A stretch of DNA of 64,000 bases from Verrucomicrobia bacterium UBA3841 (GCA_002392765.1 DGHT01000043.1:1-64000), one strand, 5' to 3'; counted from the stretch's first letter, positions 41,574 through 50,218 are shown. Program-made: numbers and translations. Notes: generated by a model not told the origin, from the letters alone.

Positions 41574-42484
41574 TCGGAACGCTCCAGGTTCATCGACGAG
41601 GGGCCGGACGTCGGGCGCGGTTTGAACGCCGACCCATTCTCGACCTCCCTGCACATCGTCAGAACGTCCGTCCAGTTCGAAAGCCTGTCGTTGCGGTCTT
41701 TCACGAGCATCGCCTCGAGCATCTGGCAGAATCCCTCGGAGATCGACGGACAGTAGACCCTGGGATCCTTCGCTTTGCAATCGACCGAGCAGTGCGCGCG
41801 CATCATATCCTCCGCATCCCGTCCCGGGAAAAGGACGCGGCCGGTCGAAAGGTGGTAGAGCGTCGCCGCCAGAGAATAGATGTCCGCGCGGCAGTCGGGT
41901 TCGACATCCCCGTATATCTGCTCCGGAGAAATGTACGCGGGCGTCCCCATGACCTGGTCGGGCACGTCCTTCTGTCCGTCGTTCAGCCACTTGTACCTGT
42001 AGCAGAGACCGAGGTCGGTCAGTTTGACGACCCCTTCGCGGTTGATCATTATGTTTTCGGGCTTTATGTCGCAGTGGACCATGCCGTGTTCGTTCCACGC
42101 GTAGTCGAGAGCCGTTGCGATTGATTCACAGATCAGCAGGCAGTCGGACTCCGGCAGGTGCTGTTTCCTCCGCAGGAGATCCCCGAAGTTGTAGCCGTCC
42201 ACATACTCCATCTCGAAATACCAGAACCCGTTCGAGCGGCGCATTCCGTAGCTCTTTACGATGCACGGGTGGGAAATCTCCTCCATCGCCTTCTCCTCGG
42301 CGATGAACTGCTCGAGATCCGATTTGTTCTCCGTGAGGCCGGTGTCGAGAATCTTGACGGCCACGATTTCGTTGCGCTGCAGATCCATCGCCTTCCAGAC
42401 CGTGGACATCCCGCCCTCGCCTATCTGGTTGACGAGGCGGATGTCCTGAAGCTGTATATCCATCGGGGTGGCTGGCATCTTCAT
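41570..42484 (-). CDS. Eukaryote-like Ser/Thr protein kinase (non-RD)
   Basis: A 304-residue soluble kinase. The Gly loop IGEGGMSTVWKA spans 21-32, the catalytic Lys is in VAVKIL (K44), the catalytic loop is MVHCDIKPENIM with Asp139, the metal motif reads DLG instead of DFG (157-159), and the APE region is YISPEQIYG. Because HRD is replaced by HCD it belongs to the non-RD kinases, which usually do not depend on activation-loop phosphorylation. There is no transmembrane or sensor domain. The start was set at ATG 42482-42484, which overlaps the NtrC stop; the frame extends a few codons upstream. It may integrate with the two-component proteins of the same operon. Confidence 0.9.
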   Translation of the reverse strand: MKMPATPMDIQLQDIRLVNQIGEGGMSTVWKAMDLQRNEIVAVKILDTGLTENKSDLEQFIAEEKAMEEISHPCIVKSYGMRRSNGFWYFEMEYVDGYNFGDLLRRKQHLPESDCLLICESIATALDYAWNEHGMVHCDIKPENIMINREGVVKLTDLGLCYRYKWLNDGQKDVPDQVMGTPAYISPEQIYGDVEPDCRADIYSLAATLYHLSTGRVLFPGRDAEDMMRAHCSVDCKAKDPRVYCPSISEGFCQMLEAMLVKDRNDRLSNWTDVLTMCREVENGSAFKPRPTSGPSSMNLERSE

Positions 42485-43881
42485 TTTCCGGCGTTCCATT
42501 CGTTCAGTTTTCTGTGCAGCGTGCGTCTCGATATCCCGAGCTTTTCGGCGGCGAGCGTCTTGTTGTACCGCGACTCGGCGAGAGTGGCGAGTATCTTTTC
42601 CTTCTCGGCGTCCGCGAGCGTCATGCCCGGCCTTGCGGCGGGCGCAGCCGCAGGAACCGGCACCGCGGCGGCGGCCGGCGCGGCCGCCGGAGCAGACGCC
42701 GACGCCGCCGCGATTTCAGGCGGGACGTCCTGCGCGGAAAGCCGCCTGCCGTCCGAGAGCACGACCATCCTTTCGATCGCGTTTCTCAACTGCCGGACAT
42801 TCCCCGGCCAGGAGTAGTTTTCAAGAAGTTTCATCGCAGACTGGTCGATTCCCGGGTTGTCCATCGAATTCGCCTTCGAAAACTCCTTGAGAAAGCGCGA
42901 AACGAGAAGCGCAATGTCGCCGGGCCGGTCCTTGAGCGCCGGCATGCGTATGTCTATCACATCGAGACGGTAGTAGAGATCCTCCCTGAACTTGCCTTCG
43001 GCGACGTATTCGCGCAGATTCCTGTTCGTGGCGGCGACAAGCCTGAAATCGACGGGTATGTCTGCATTGCCGCCTACGCGCTGTATCGTGCGCGTTTCGA
43101 GCACGCGCAGAAGCTTGACCTGCGTCGAAAGATCGATCTCCGTGATCTCGTCCAGAAAAAGCGTGCCGCCGGACGCCGCTTCGAACCGCCCGATCTTCTG
43201 CCTTTCCGCGCCGGTGAAAGCGCCCTTCTCGTGTCCGAAAAGCTCCGACTCGATAAGCGTCGGGGAAAGCGCGGCGCACTCGACGGCGACGAACGGGCCG
43301 GACGAGCGCGGCGAAAGATCGTGAAGAGCCCTTGCGACAAGTTCCTTGCCCGTGCCGGAAGGTCCTTCCACGAGGACGTTCGCCGACGATTTAGCCGCCT
43401 GTGCTATGAGTTTGTACACCTTCTCCATCGCGGGGGAACTGCCGGTGAAAGCGTCGAGAGCCTTGCGCTCTTTCGCCTCGTCCTCGTATTCGGCGAGACG
43501 CTTTTGCAGCGAATGCTTCTCTATCGCCTTCTGCACGCGGATCTCCATCTGGGAGATGTCGGTTATCGGTTTGGTAAGGAAATCGTCCGCCCCCTGCTTC
43601 ATGGCGTCCACTGCGAGATCTATCTCGCCGAAAGCCGTCACCAGAATGCACGCCAGCGACGGATTCGCGGCCTTGGCGGCCTTTATCAGTTCGACGCCGT
43701 TTTCGCCCGGCATTTTGAAGTCCGTTATCAGCAGGGCGATCGACGGATCCGCGGCGAGCATGCTCTTCGCGGCGGCGGCGTCCGGGGCGAGCATGCATTC
43801 GCCGGTCGCGGAAAGGATTTTCGCCATCACCTCGCGCGTCGGCTTCTCGTCGTCAACGATCAGAATTTTCGGTTTGGCCAT
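42481..43881 (-). CDS. NtrC-family sigma-54 response regulator
   Basis: A 466-residue activator of sigma-54 RNA polymerase. The receiver has Asp54 in LLITDFKMPGENG. The AAA+ domain has Walker A VEGPSGTGKELVA near 171-183, the sigma-54 contact loop GAFTGA at 220-225, Walker B GGTLFLDEI near 238-246, and the sensor region PGNVRQLRNAIE. An Ala/Pro-rich linker (about 391-415) joins it to a Fis-type helix-turn-helix (NKTLAAEKLGISRRTLHRKL) at the C-terminus. It follows the histidine kinase by 2 nt and overlaps the Ser/Thr kinase gene. A sigma-54-type promoter lies at the other end of the operon, in front of the divergent clpB-like gene, a plausible target. Confidence 0.95.
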   Translation of the reverse strand: MAKPKILIVDDEKPTREVMAKILSATGECMLAPDAAAAKSMLAADPSIALLITDFKMPGENGVELIKAAKAANPSLACILVTAFGEIDLAVDAMKQGADDFLTKPITDISQMEIRVQKAIEKHSLQKRLAEYEDEAKERKALDAFTGSSPAMEKVYKLIAQAAKSSANVLVEGPSGTGKELVARALHDLSPRSSGPFVAVECAALSPTLIESELFGHEKGAFTGAERQKIGRFEAASGGTLFLDEITEIDLSTQVKLLRVLETRTIQRVGGNADIPVDFRLVAATNRNLREYVAEGKFREDLYYRLDVIDIRMPALKDRPGDIALLVSRFLKEFSKANSMDNPGIDQSAMKLLENYSWPGNVRQLRNAIERMVVLSDGRRLSAQDVPPEIAAASASAPAAAPAAAAVPVPAAAPAARPGMTLADAEKEKILATLAESRYNKTLAAEKLGISRRTLHRKLNEWNAGK

Positions 43882-43883
43882 GC

Positions 43884-44945
43884 TTATCCCTCCAGCGCGC
43901 GTATGCGGCGTTCTATGCGCGGAATGCGAATCGTGAATTTCGCGCCCTCACCGGGTTTCGACTCCACCGATATGCTCCCGCCGTGGTCGCGGACGATACG
44001 CTGCGATATCATGAGCCCCAGACCGGTGCCGTGCTCCTTCGAGGTCCTGTAAGGTTCGAAAAGATGCGCCACCTGGCCGGGATCCATCCCGGGACCGTCG
44101 TCGCGGATCTCGGCTATGACGTCCGTGTCGTCGCTCGAAAGAGCGATCGAAATCATCCCGCCGTCATTCACGGCCTCGAGAGAGTTTTTGAGAATGTTGA
44201 AAAAGACCTGCTCCATCTGAGCGGTGTCGATCGCCACGGCCGGGATGGAGCTTTTGAGATCGAGCGTCACGGCTATGCGGCGCTCCTCGAACTGCGCGCT
44301 CATGGACGCCAGACAGTTCTTGATCGGATCGGCTACGGACGCGCGCGCGAGGTTCGGCTTCGACGGACGCAGCGCCTGCAGGAATCCGTGGATTATGCCG
44401 GCGAGCCTGTCGACCTGCCTGAGACACTCGTCGATGCCGGCGTCCGCGCCGCGCTCCCTTTTCAGAAGCTGCAGATTCAGCGAAAGCGCGTTCAGAGGGT
44501 TCCCTATCTCGTGAGCCACTCCGGCGGCGAGGTCGCGCACGGCTCTCGTCGCGCCCGCGCGCAGTTCCTCCTCCGTGCGCTCGCGCTCCGCCGTGACGTC
44601 GCGTATGTACACCAAAGCGCCGGACGTCTCCATCGGGACGCACTGCACTTCCAGCGCCCGCGCCTCGGGATAAGTGACGGACATCTCCCGCTTCGACGCG
44701 CGGTCGGGCGCTATGCCGAGCGAACCGACCGCCTCGGACGGATCCATGCCGAGCAGACGCGAGGCTGCGGGATTGGATTTTACGACGGCGCCGGACGCGT
44801 CGAGAACGACTATCCCGATCGATATGGTGGTGAAAAGAGCGTCAAGCGAGGCGGCCTCGTCGGACAGCCTCGCATACTGTTCGCGAAGGCGGCCTGCGTC
44901 CATCTTGGACATGTGCCGCCTCACGCCATCGAAAAAGCCTTTCAT
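43884..44945 (-). CDS. PAS-domain sensor histidine kinase (NtrB-like)
   Basis: A 353-residue cytoplasmic kinase without membrane segments. A PAS domain covers about residues 28-125 (LFTTISIGIVVLDASGAVV). The dimerisation and phospho-His box is DLAAGVAHEIGNPLNALSL near 138-156. The ATPase part has the N box FFNILKNSLEAV, G1 IRDDGPGMDP and G2 HGTGLGLMISQRIV. It resembles NtrB/ZraS-type partners of NtrC regulators, and the next gene is one. The start overlaps the ACT gene stop as ATGA. A soluble kinase beside an ACT-domain protein suggests sensing of an internal metabolite. Confidence 0.93.
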   Translation of the reverse strand: MKGFFDGVRRHMSKMDAGRLREQYARLSDEAASLDALFTTISIGIVVLDASGAVVKSNPAASRLLGMDPSEAVGSLGIAPDRASKREMSVTYPEARALEVQCVPMETSGALVYIRDVTAERERTEEELRAGATRAVRDLAAGVAHEIGNPLNALSLNLQLLKRERGADAGIDECLRQVDRLAGIIHGFLQALRPSKPNLARASVADPIKNCLASMSAQFEERRIAVTLDLKSSIPAVAIDTAQMEQVFFNILKNSLEAVNDGGMISIALSSDDTDVIAEIRDDGPGMDPGQVAHLFEPYRTSKEHGTGLGLMISQRIVRDHGGSISVESKPGEGAKFTIRIPRIERRIRALEG

Positions 44946-45331
44946 TCCCTGAGAGCCGCCTCCGCTTTCGCGTTGTCGCTGAAACGGAACACCAGAACCG
45001 CCTTTCCACCGTCGCCGGGCGCGTAGGCGTACGAATATTCGATGTCGACGCCGGCCGAGTCGAAACGCTCCATGAGTTCCGCCATCCCGCCGGGGCGGTC
45101 GGGCACGGTAGCGACGACCACTTCCGTCTCGCGCACGGCGAATCCGGCCGCCGCGAGAGTCTCGACCGCCTTCGGATGGTCGTCCACTATCATGCGGACG
45201 ATTCCGAAATCGGCCGTGTCCGCGAGGGACATCGCGACGATGCTGACTTCTTTCGCCGCAAGCGCGCGGCAGATCGCCGCCAGACGTCCCGGTTTGTTCT
45301 CGACGAATACGCTTATCTGCTTGACTGTCAT
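44942..45331 (-). CDS. Tandem ACT-domain protein
   Basis: A 129-residue protein made of two ACT domains: residues 1-70 (QISVFVENKPGRLAAICRAL) and 70-129 (VVVATVPDRPGGMAELMERF). ACT domains bind amino acids or related ligands and control attached or partner enzymes. Small tandem-ACT proteins of this type are commonly encoded beside phenylacetate-CoA ligases. ATG 45329-45331 overlaps the ligase stop (ATGA) and has an AGGAGGAAAGGA ribosome site inside the ligase 3' end. The longer frame running upstream is a shadow of the ligase gene. Confidence 0.9.
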   Translation of the reverse strand: MTVKQISVFVENKPGRLAAICRALAAKEVSIVAMSLADTADFGIVRMIVDDHPKAVETLAAAGFAVRETEVVVATVPDRPGGMAELMERFDSAGVDIEYSYAYAPGDGGKAVLVFRFSDNAKAEAALRE

Positions 45332-46674
45332 TGTCCTTTCCTCCTGTTGTCGATTACGCGCTTGATTTTGCCTTCGCTTCTCGGAAGCGTTCCGGGGCCG
45401 ACGAGAGTGATCCTCGGCGTGAGACCGATTATGGATTTCACGGCTTCGAGAACCTTGCGGCGCAGATTCTCCATCGCGCCAACGTTGTCCGTGAACGCCT
45501 CCTGCGTAACTTCGACCTTGATCTCGAAAAGGTCGAGCGTGTCGGTGGACGAAAGCACGATCTGATAGTGCGGCGCAACTGACGGCACGCGCAGGAGCCC
45601 CGCCTCGATCTGTCCGGGGAATACGTTGACGCCGTGGATGATCAGCATGTCGTCGCTTCTGGCCGAAATGCGGTCCATCACGCGCATCGTCCTCCCGCAC
45701 GGGCATTTTTCGGTCCGCAGACGCGTAAGGTCGCGCGTCCTGTAGCGGATCATGGGAGTGCCGCGCCTTGAAATCGTGGTGAAAACGAGTTCGCCCACCT
45801 CGCCGTCGGGAAGCGGCTCCAGGGTTTCCGGGTCGATTATTTCCGGATAGAAATGGTCTTCCCAGATGTGCAGGCCGGTGCGGAACTCGCAGTCGCCCGC
45901 GACGCCCGGCCCGGCGATTTCGGTCAGACCGTAAATGTCGTGCGCGACGATGCCCGTTTCGCGCTCGATGTTGTCGCGCATCTCCACCGTCCACGGCTCC
46001 GCGCCGAAAATGCCGTGACGCAGTTTCGTGTCGCGCCTGAAATCGACGCCCTGCTTGCGCGCCTCGTCCATTATGCGCAGGAAATACGACGGCGTGCACG
46101 CGATGGCCGTGACACCGAGATCTCGCATCAGCATGACCTGCCGCTCGGTGTTGCCGCCCGACGTGGGCAGCACCGCGCACCCCATCCCCTCGCCGCCGTA
46201 GTGGAGGCCGAGACCGCCGGTGAAAAGTCCGTAGCCGTACGACACCTGCAAAACGTCCGACGCGTTTATGCCGTACATCGCAAGACACCGCATCGCGCCG
46301 TTCTGCCAGACCGCTATGTCGTCGGGCGTGTTTGTTATGCAGATCGGCTTTCCGGTCGTTCCGCTCGAACAGTGGAAACGCGCCGTCTCCAGCATGGACG
46401 CTCCGTTTAGCCCCAGCGGATATTCGTCGCGCAAATCGATTTTCTTCGAAAAAGGAAGAAGCCTGATGTCTGAAAGCGTCTTTATGTGCCGCGGCTCCAC
46501 GCCGAGCTCCTCGCATCTTCTGCGGAACAGCGGAACGCGCTCGTACGCGTAGAGAACGGTCGCTTTGAGGCGGTGCAGCTGCAAAGCCCTGAGGGACTCG
46601 ACAGGCAGATAGTCCATGGCGGATACGGGATGGATCGGCGAGCCGTTGTCGAATGACAGACTTGGATATACCAT
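45328..46674 (-). CDS. paaK: Phenylacetate-CoA ligase
   Basis: Activates phenylacetate (or a related aryl acid) to its CoA thioester with ATP. The 448-residue adenylating enzyme shows the P-loop-like motif FHCSSGTTGKPICITN near 99-114, VLQVSYGYGLFTGGLGLHYG, the adenylate motif HDIYGLTEIAGPGVAG, and the C-terminal hinge region RISARSDDMLIIHGVNVFP with the late catalytic Lys in RSEGKIKRV. In anaerobes such ligases, with ACT partners, often serve in amino-acid fermentation (indole- or phenylacetate formation). It is the first gene of the coupled operon with the regulators, with a sigma-70 type promoter and a good AAGGAG site. Confidence 0.92.
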   Translation of the reverse strand: MVYPSLSFDNGSPIHPVSAMDYLPVESLRALQLHRLKATVLYAYERVPLFRRRCEELGVEPRHIKTLSDIRLLPFSKKIDLRDEYPLGLNGASMLETARFHCSSGTTGKPICITNTPDDIAVWQNGAMRCLAMYGINASDVLQVSYGYGLFTGGLGLHYGGEGMGCAVLPTSGGNTERQVMLMRDLGVTAIACTPSYFLRIMDEARKQGVDFRRDTKLRHGIFGAEPWTVEMRDNIERETGIVAHDIYGLTEIAGPGVAGDCEFRTGLHIWEDHFYPEIIDPETLEPLPDGEVGELVFTTISRRGTPMIRYRTRDLTRLRTEKCPCGRTMRVMDRISARSDDMLIIHGVNVFPGQIEAGLLRVPSVAPHYQIVLSSTDTLDLFEIKVEVTQEAFTDNVGAMENLRRKVLEAVKSIIGLTPRITLVGPGTLPRSEGKIKRVIDNRRKGQ

Positions 46675-46703
46675 GTTAGGTTTACTCCTTGATTTTTCAG
46701 AAT

Positions 46704-46732
46704 ATTATATCAAAGCGACGGAAATCCGGCAA
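46704..46732 (-). promoter_or_regulatory. Promoter of the paaK operon
   Basis: TTGCCG (46727-46732), 17-bp spacer, TATAAT (46704-46709) on the minus strand, about 30 nt before the paaK ATG. Confidence 0.7.
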
Positions 46733-46799
46733 GAAAAAACATGGCACATATTGACACAATAAGAGACAAAACTGCCCGCTTCCCCGCCTAATCCACTTT

Positions 46800-46815
46800 T
46801 GGCACGGTGAATGCT
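46800..46815 (+). promoter_or_regulatory. Sigma-54-type (-24/-12) promoter of the clpB-like gene
   Basis: TGGCACGGTGAATGCT matches TGGCACG-N4-TTGCW with one mismatch, and the invariant GG (46801-46802) and GC (46813-46814) have the correct 12-bp phasing. It lies 31 nt before the clpB-like ATG. An NtrC-type activator is encoded in the divergent operon. Confidence 0.65.
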
Positions 46816-46846
46816 TGAAGAATCGCAGCGAAAGGAGATTTAAACC

Positions 46847-48925
46847 ATGAATGCAACTTACGAACCGCCGGAAGACAATGAAAAGTGCCTTGAAAAATAC
46901 GGCAGCGACCTGACGGAGCTCGCCAGGACGGGAAAACTGGATCCCGTTATAGGCCGAGACACCGAAATCCGCGATGTCATAAGGATTCTTTCAAGAAAGA
47001 CGAAGAACAACCCGGTCCTCATAGGAGAACCGGGCGTCGGGAAAACCGCCATAGTCGAAGGCCTCGCCCAGCGTATCGTCAGGGGGGACGTCCCGGACGG
47101 GCTGAAGGAGAGGACCGTCTTCTCCCTCGACATGACCGCACTGATGGCGGGCGCGATGTACAGGGGACAGTTCGAGGAGCGTCTCAAGGCCGTGCTGAAA
47201 AAGATAAAGGAATCGGACGGGAAGATCATCCTGTTCATCGACGAGATACACACAATCGTCGGAGCGGGAAAGACGGAGGGATCGTCCGACGCCGGAAACA
47301 TGCTCAAACCCATGCTAGCGCGCGGGGAACTGCACTGCGTTGGCGCGACGACTCTCGACGAATACCGCAAATACATGGAGAAGGACGCCGCGCTGGAAAG
47401 GCGTTTCCAGCCGGTGATGGTCGATCCGCCCTGCGAGGAGGACGCGATATCGATTCTCCGCGGCATCAAGGACCGGTTCGAGAAGTACCACAACGTGAGA
47501 ATCCGCGACGATGCGCTGGTCAGCGCAGTCGCGCTCTCGTCGCGGTACATCCAAGACAGGTTTCTGCCCGACAAGGCGATCGATCTTCTCGACGAAGCCT
47601 GCGCCAGGATCAGAACGGAAATGGACTCCTGTCCGCAGGAGCTCGACGGCATATCGCGTCACTTGAGGCGGCTCGAGATCGAAGAAATCGCCCTCAAGAA
47701 GGAAAAGGACGAGACTTCCAAAAAACGCCTCGAAGAGCTGCGCAAGGAACTGGCGGAACTGCGTGAGAAATCAGACCGCCTGACCGCGCAGTGGAAGGAC
47801 GAGAAAGCGAAGCTCGAGCAGGTGAAAAAGGCGCGCGAGAAACTCGACACGGCCCGCAACGCCTTCGAGATCGCCCTTTCACGGGGCGACAACGAAACCG
47901 CCGCGCGCTACAAATACGGCATCATTCCCGGAATCGAGGAGGAGATCAGAAAACACGAGGAAGACGTGAAAGCCCTCGGAGCCGGCGCGCTTCTGCGCGA
48001 AGAGGTGACGGGCGACGAAATCGCCGAGGTCGTCTCGCGCTGGAGCGGCATACCGGTCATGAAACTGAAGGAGGGCGAGCGCGAGAAACTCGTCCGCCTG
48101 GCCGACACTCTCCACAAGCGCGTCATCGGGCAGGACAAGGCGGTGGAAGCCGTTTCCGACGCCGTCCTGCGCTCTCGCGCCGGAATAAAGAACCGCAACA
48201 GGCCCGTCGGCGCGTTCCTCTTCCTCGGCCCCACTGGAGTCGGCAAAACGGAACTCGCAAAAGCTCTGGCCGCCGAACTGTTCGACGACGAGAACGCGAT
48301 GGTGCGTCTCGACATGTCCGAATACATGGAGAAATACGCGGTGTCGCGCCTTGTGGGAGCGCCTCCGGGATATGTAGGATTCGAGGACGGCGGACAGCTC
48401 ACGGAGGCAGTGCGCAGGAAACAGTTCTCGGTCGTGCTGCTCGACGAAATCGAAAAGGCGCACCCGGACGTCTTCAACCTTCTGTTGCAGGTTTTGGACG
48501 ATGGACGCCTGACGGACAGCCACGGACGGACGGTTTCGTTCAAGAACACCGTCATAATCATGACGTCGAACGCCGCAAGGCGCGACCTTGAACAGATATT
48601 CCGTCCGGAGTTTCTGAACCGCCTCGATGAGATTCTGGAGTTCGATTCGCTGAACAGGGATCAGATCAAGGAGATTGTGAAACTGCAGCTGAAAGATTTC
48701 GCCGGCCGTCTCGCCGACCAGAACCTGTCGCTCGACATAGACGATGCCGCCGTCGGCATTCTCGCGGAGAACGGATACGATCCTGCGTTCGGGGCGCGTC
48801 CGGTCAAGCGGGCCATCCAGCGCGACCTGGAGAATCCGATCGCGAAGAAGATCGTCAAAGGCGACTATCCGCCCGGCTCGACGATTCGCGTCACCGCCAA
48901 AGGCGGCGCGATATCGCTCGAGTAA
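46847..48925 (+). CDS. ClpB-like AAA+ disaggregase lacking the N-domain
   Basis: A 692-residue two-ring AAA+ ATPase. NBD1 has Walker A IGEPGVGKTAIVEG at 59-72, Walker B LFIDEIHTIVGAG, and Arg finger LERRF. A coiled-coil middle domain spans about 265-375 (LRRLEIEEIALKKEKDE and on), which marks ClpB/Hsp104 rather than ClpA/C. NBD2 has Walker A LGPTGVGKTELAKAL at 460-474 and Walker B VVLLDEIEKAHPDVFN. The usual 140-residue Clp N-domain is absent, and about 20 residues are missing in NBD2, where MTSN (572-575) runs almost directly into FRPEFLNRLDE (585-595). AAAGGAG precedes the ATG. It likely refolds aggregates with DnaK; the sigma-54-type promoter suggests conditional expression. Confidence 0.9.
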   Translation: MNATYEPPEDNEKCLEKYGSDLTELARTGKLDPVIGRDTEIRDVIRILSRKTKNNPVLIGEPGVGKTAIVEGLAQRIVRGDVPDGLKERTVFSLDMTALMAGAMYRGQFEERLKAVLKKIKESDGKIILFIDEIHTIVGAGKTEGSSDAGNMLKPMLARGELHCVGATTLDEYRKYMEKDAALERRFQPVMVDPPCEEDAISILRGIKDRFEKYHNVRIRDDALVSAVALSSRYIQDRFLPDKAIDLLDEACARIRTEMDSCPQELDGISRHLRRLEIEEIALKKEKDETSKKRLEELRKELAELREKSDRLTAQWKDEKAKLEQVKKAREKLDTARNAFEIALSRGDNETAARYKYGIIPGIEEEIRKHEEDVKALGAGALLREEVTGDEIAEVVSRWSGIPVMKLKEGEREKLVRLADTLHKRVIGQDKAVEAVSDAVLRSRAGIKNRNRPVGAFLFLGPTGVGKTELAKALAAELFDDENAMVRLDMSEYMEKYAVSRLVGAPPGYVGFEDGGQLTEAVRRKQFSVVLLDEIEKAHPDVFNLLLQVLDDGRLTDSHGRTVSFKNTVIIMTSNAARRDLEQIFRPEFLNRLDEILEFDSLNRDQIKEIVKLQLKDFAGRLADQNLSLDIDDAAVGILAENGYDPAFGARPVKRAIQRDLENPIAKKIVKGDYPPGSTIRVTAKGGAISLE

Positions 48926-48934
48926 AATTTTCAG

Positions 48935-48963
48935 TGGATTTTTCGTCTGCCGTTTAGTATAAT
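48935..48963 (+). promoter_or_regulatory. Promoter of the DUF805 gene
   Basis: TATAAT (48958-48963) with a weak TGGATT 17 bp upstream (48935-48940). It leaves a leader of about 65 nt. Confidence 0.5.
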
Positions 48964-49035
48964 ATTGGGCAAGGCGCAAAGCCGGAAACTACAACCAAAA
49001 GCATATACAAAACCAAACAGAAAGGTATCGAAAAA

Positions 49036-49626
49036 ATGTTCCTCAAGGCATTCGAAAGACTCAAAGTTCCAAGCAAATTCGTCGACATCAACGACGTTTC
49101 CACGAGAAGCGAGTATTGGGGGACTTATCTTCTCATCTCCCTGCCTTTCTTCCTGCTTTCCGCGCCCTTCATTATTATACCGTGCTTCATGGACGAGATC
49201 GGCAATGCCTCGAAATTCATGCTGATCATAGGCACCTTTCTGTCCATGATCGGACTGCTGGCGTTCCTCCCCGTATTCGCCCGCAGGCTGAGGGACATCG
49301 GCATCTCCCCGTGGTTCGCCATTCTGTGCATTGCACCATCGATCTTCCCGTACGTGTCGGGTCTTACAGGCATAGCGATGATCGTGTTCGGATGCATTCC
49401 CGGCAAGAACAAAGAATCTGCGGAGCAGAGCGGTGCGCAGTCCGGCTCGTCCCCGGCGTTCTTCTGGATGGCCGCCGTAGCCCTTTTCATGCTCATTGGC
49501 ATACGCACGATGCAGAGCAACATCACCGTGGTGCAGGATGTCTTTGAGTCAAGAATCGAGAACAGCATTAAGAAAAACCTCAAGAACCTTGAAAGATCGT
49601 TCAACTCTTCCAGTTACTGGGACTGA
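49036..49626 (+). CDS. DUF805-like membrane protein
   Basis: A 196-residue membrane protein. The N-terminal TRSEYWGTYLLISLPFFLL, the ARRLRDIGISPWFAIL turn near 83-98 and the GCIPGKNK end of the core are marks of DUF805 proteins (small integral membrane proteins of unknown role). Three to four helices fill residues 28-120; a further helix (FFWMAAVALFMLIGI) near 142-156 is followed by a polar tail with a short amphipathic stretch, which is longer than usual. GAAAGG precedes the ATG. A strong terminator follows, so it is transcribed alone or after clpB. Confidence 0.75.
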   Translation: MFLKAFERLKVPSKFVDINDVSTRSEYWGTYLLISLPFFLLSAPFIIIPCFMDEIGNASKFMLIIGTFLSMIGLLAFLPVFARRLRDIGISPWFAILCIAPSIFPYVSGLTGIAMIVFGCIPGKNKESAEQSGAQSGSSPAFFWMAAVALFMLIGIRTMQSNITVVQDVFESRIENSIKKNLKNLERSFNSSSYWD

Positions 49627-49658
49627 TCCGGCGATCGGAAAATCCGATGAAAGCGGCA

Positions 49659-49691
49659 GGGCGCGTCCAACGACGCGCCCTGTTGTTTTTT
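49659..49691 (+). terminator. Rho-independent terminator after the DUF805 gene
   Basis: GGGCGCGTC-CAAC-GACGCGCCC (49659-49680) followed by TGTTGTTTTTT. Confidence 0.92.
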
Positions 49692-49833
49692 GTCGCACCG
49701 CCGCAACCGTATTGTCAAACCGGGATCGGCGCAAATCCATTGGACGTCCAGCAACTCTGCAGCGTCAAAAAGAAAACCGGCCTGCAGACGGCAACCGCCC
49801 GCAAGCCGATTCGATACAGCGCTAAAACAGGCC

Positions 49834-50100
49834 TTAGAACCCGTACGAAGACGAAGCGGAAGCGGCAGCCGCGCTGAACACGACAATCCAGAGAATCGAG
49901 ATGATGGTAGCAATGATGCTGAGCACAAGACCGGCAATCGCAATTCCCTTGCCCTGTCCGTTGTTTTTCTTGGCGACATTTATGCCGCAGCCGCCAAGGA
50001 CTATGCCGACAATAGAGGGAAGAAGCGAAAACCATCCAAAGCACGGAATCCAGCAGATGATGATCGTGATTATACCCAGTACGAGAGATGCAACGCCCAT
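49834..50100 (-). CDS. Small two-helix membrane protein
   Basis: An 88-residue hydrophobic protein. The first helix SLVLGIITIIICWIPCF and the following GIVLGGCGI, then a polar loop NVAKKNNGQGKG, then a second helix IAIAGLVLSIIATIISILWI, resemble the DUF4190/small integral membrane pattern in which G-rich helices surround a short basic loop. AAGGAG lies 7 nt before the ATG. It stands alone between a convergent terminator region and its own promoter. Function is unknown. Confidence 0.7.
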   Translation of the reverse strand: MGVASLVLGIITIIICWIPCFGWFSLLPSIVGIVLGGCGINVAKKNNGQGKGIAIAGLVLSIIATIISILWIVVFSAAAASASSSYGF

Positions 50101-50163
50101 TTTTTTTCTCCTTTTTATTTGTGATATTTATCTTTTCCCCACTAGAGGAAACTGAATAATGAC

Positions 50164-50192
50164 ATTCTACCAAAAAGTTCCTGCTTGTGCAA
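50164..50192 (-). promoter_or_regulatory. Promoter of the small membrane protein gene
   Basis: TTGCAC (50187-50192), 17-bp spacer, TAGAAT (50164-50169) on the minus strand, about 60 nt upstream of the ATG at 50100. Confidence 0.65.
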
Positions 50193-50218
50193 GAATATTT
50201 TCTGCGCCAAACAGCCAG

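Noticed and set aside
44942..46516. A 524-residue frame ending in the ACT protein
   Set aside because: The upstream 395 residues are an out-of-frame reading of paaK. The ACT gene has its own start, ribosome site and ATGA overlap at 45331.
46742..46757. A second sigma-54 site at TGGCACATATTGACAC
   Set aside because: The GG to downstream G spacing is two bases short of the required phasing; only 46800-46815 fits.
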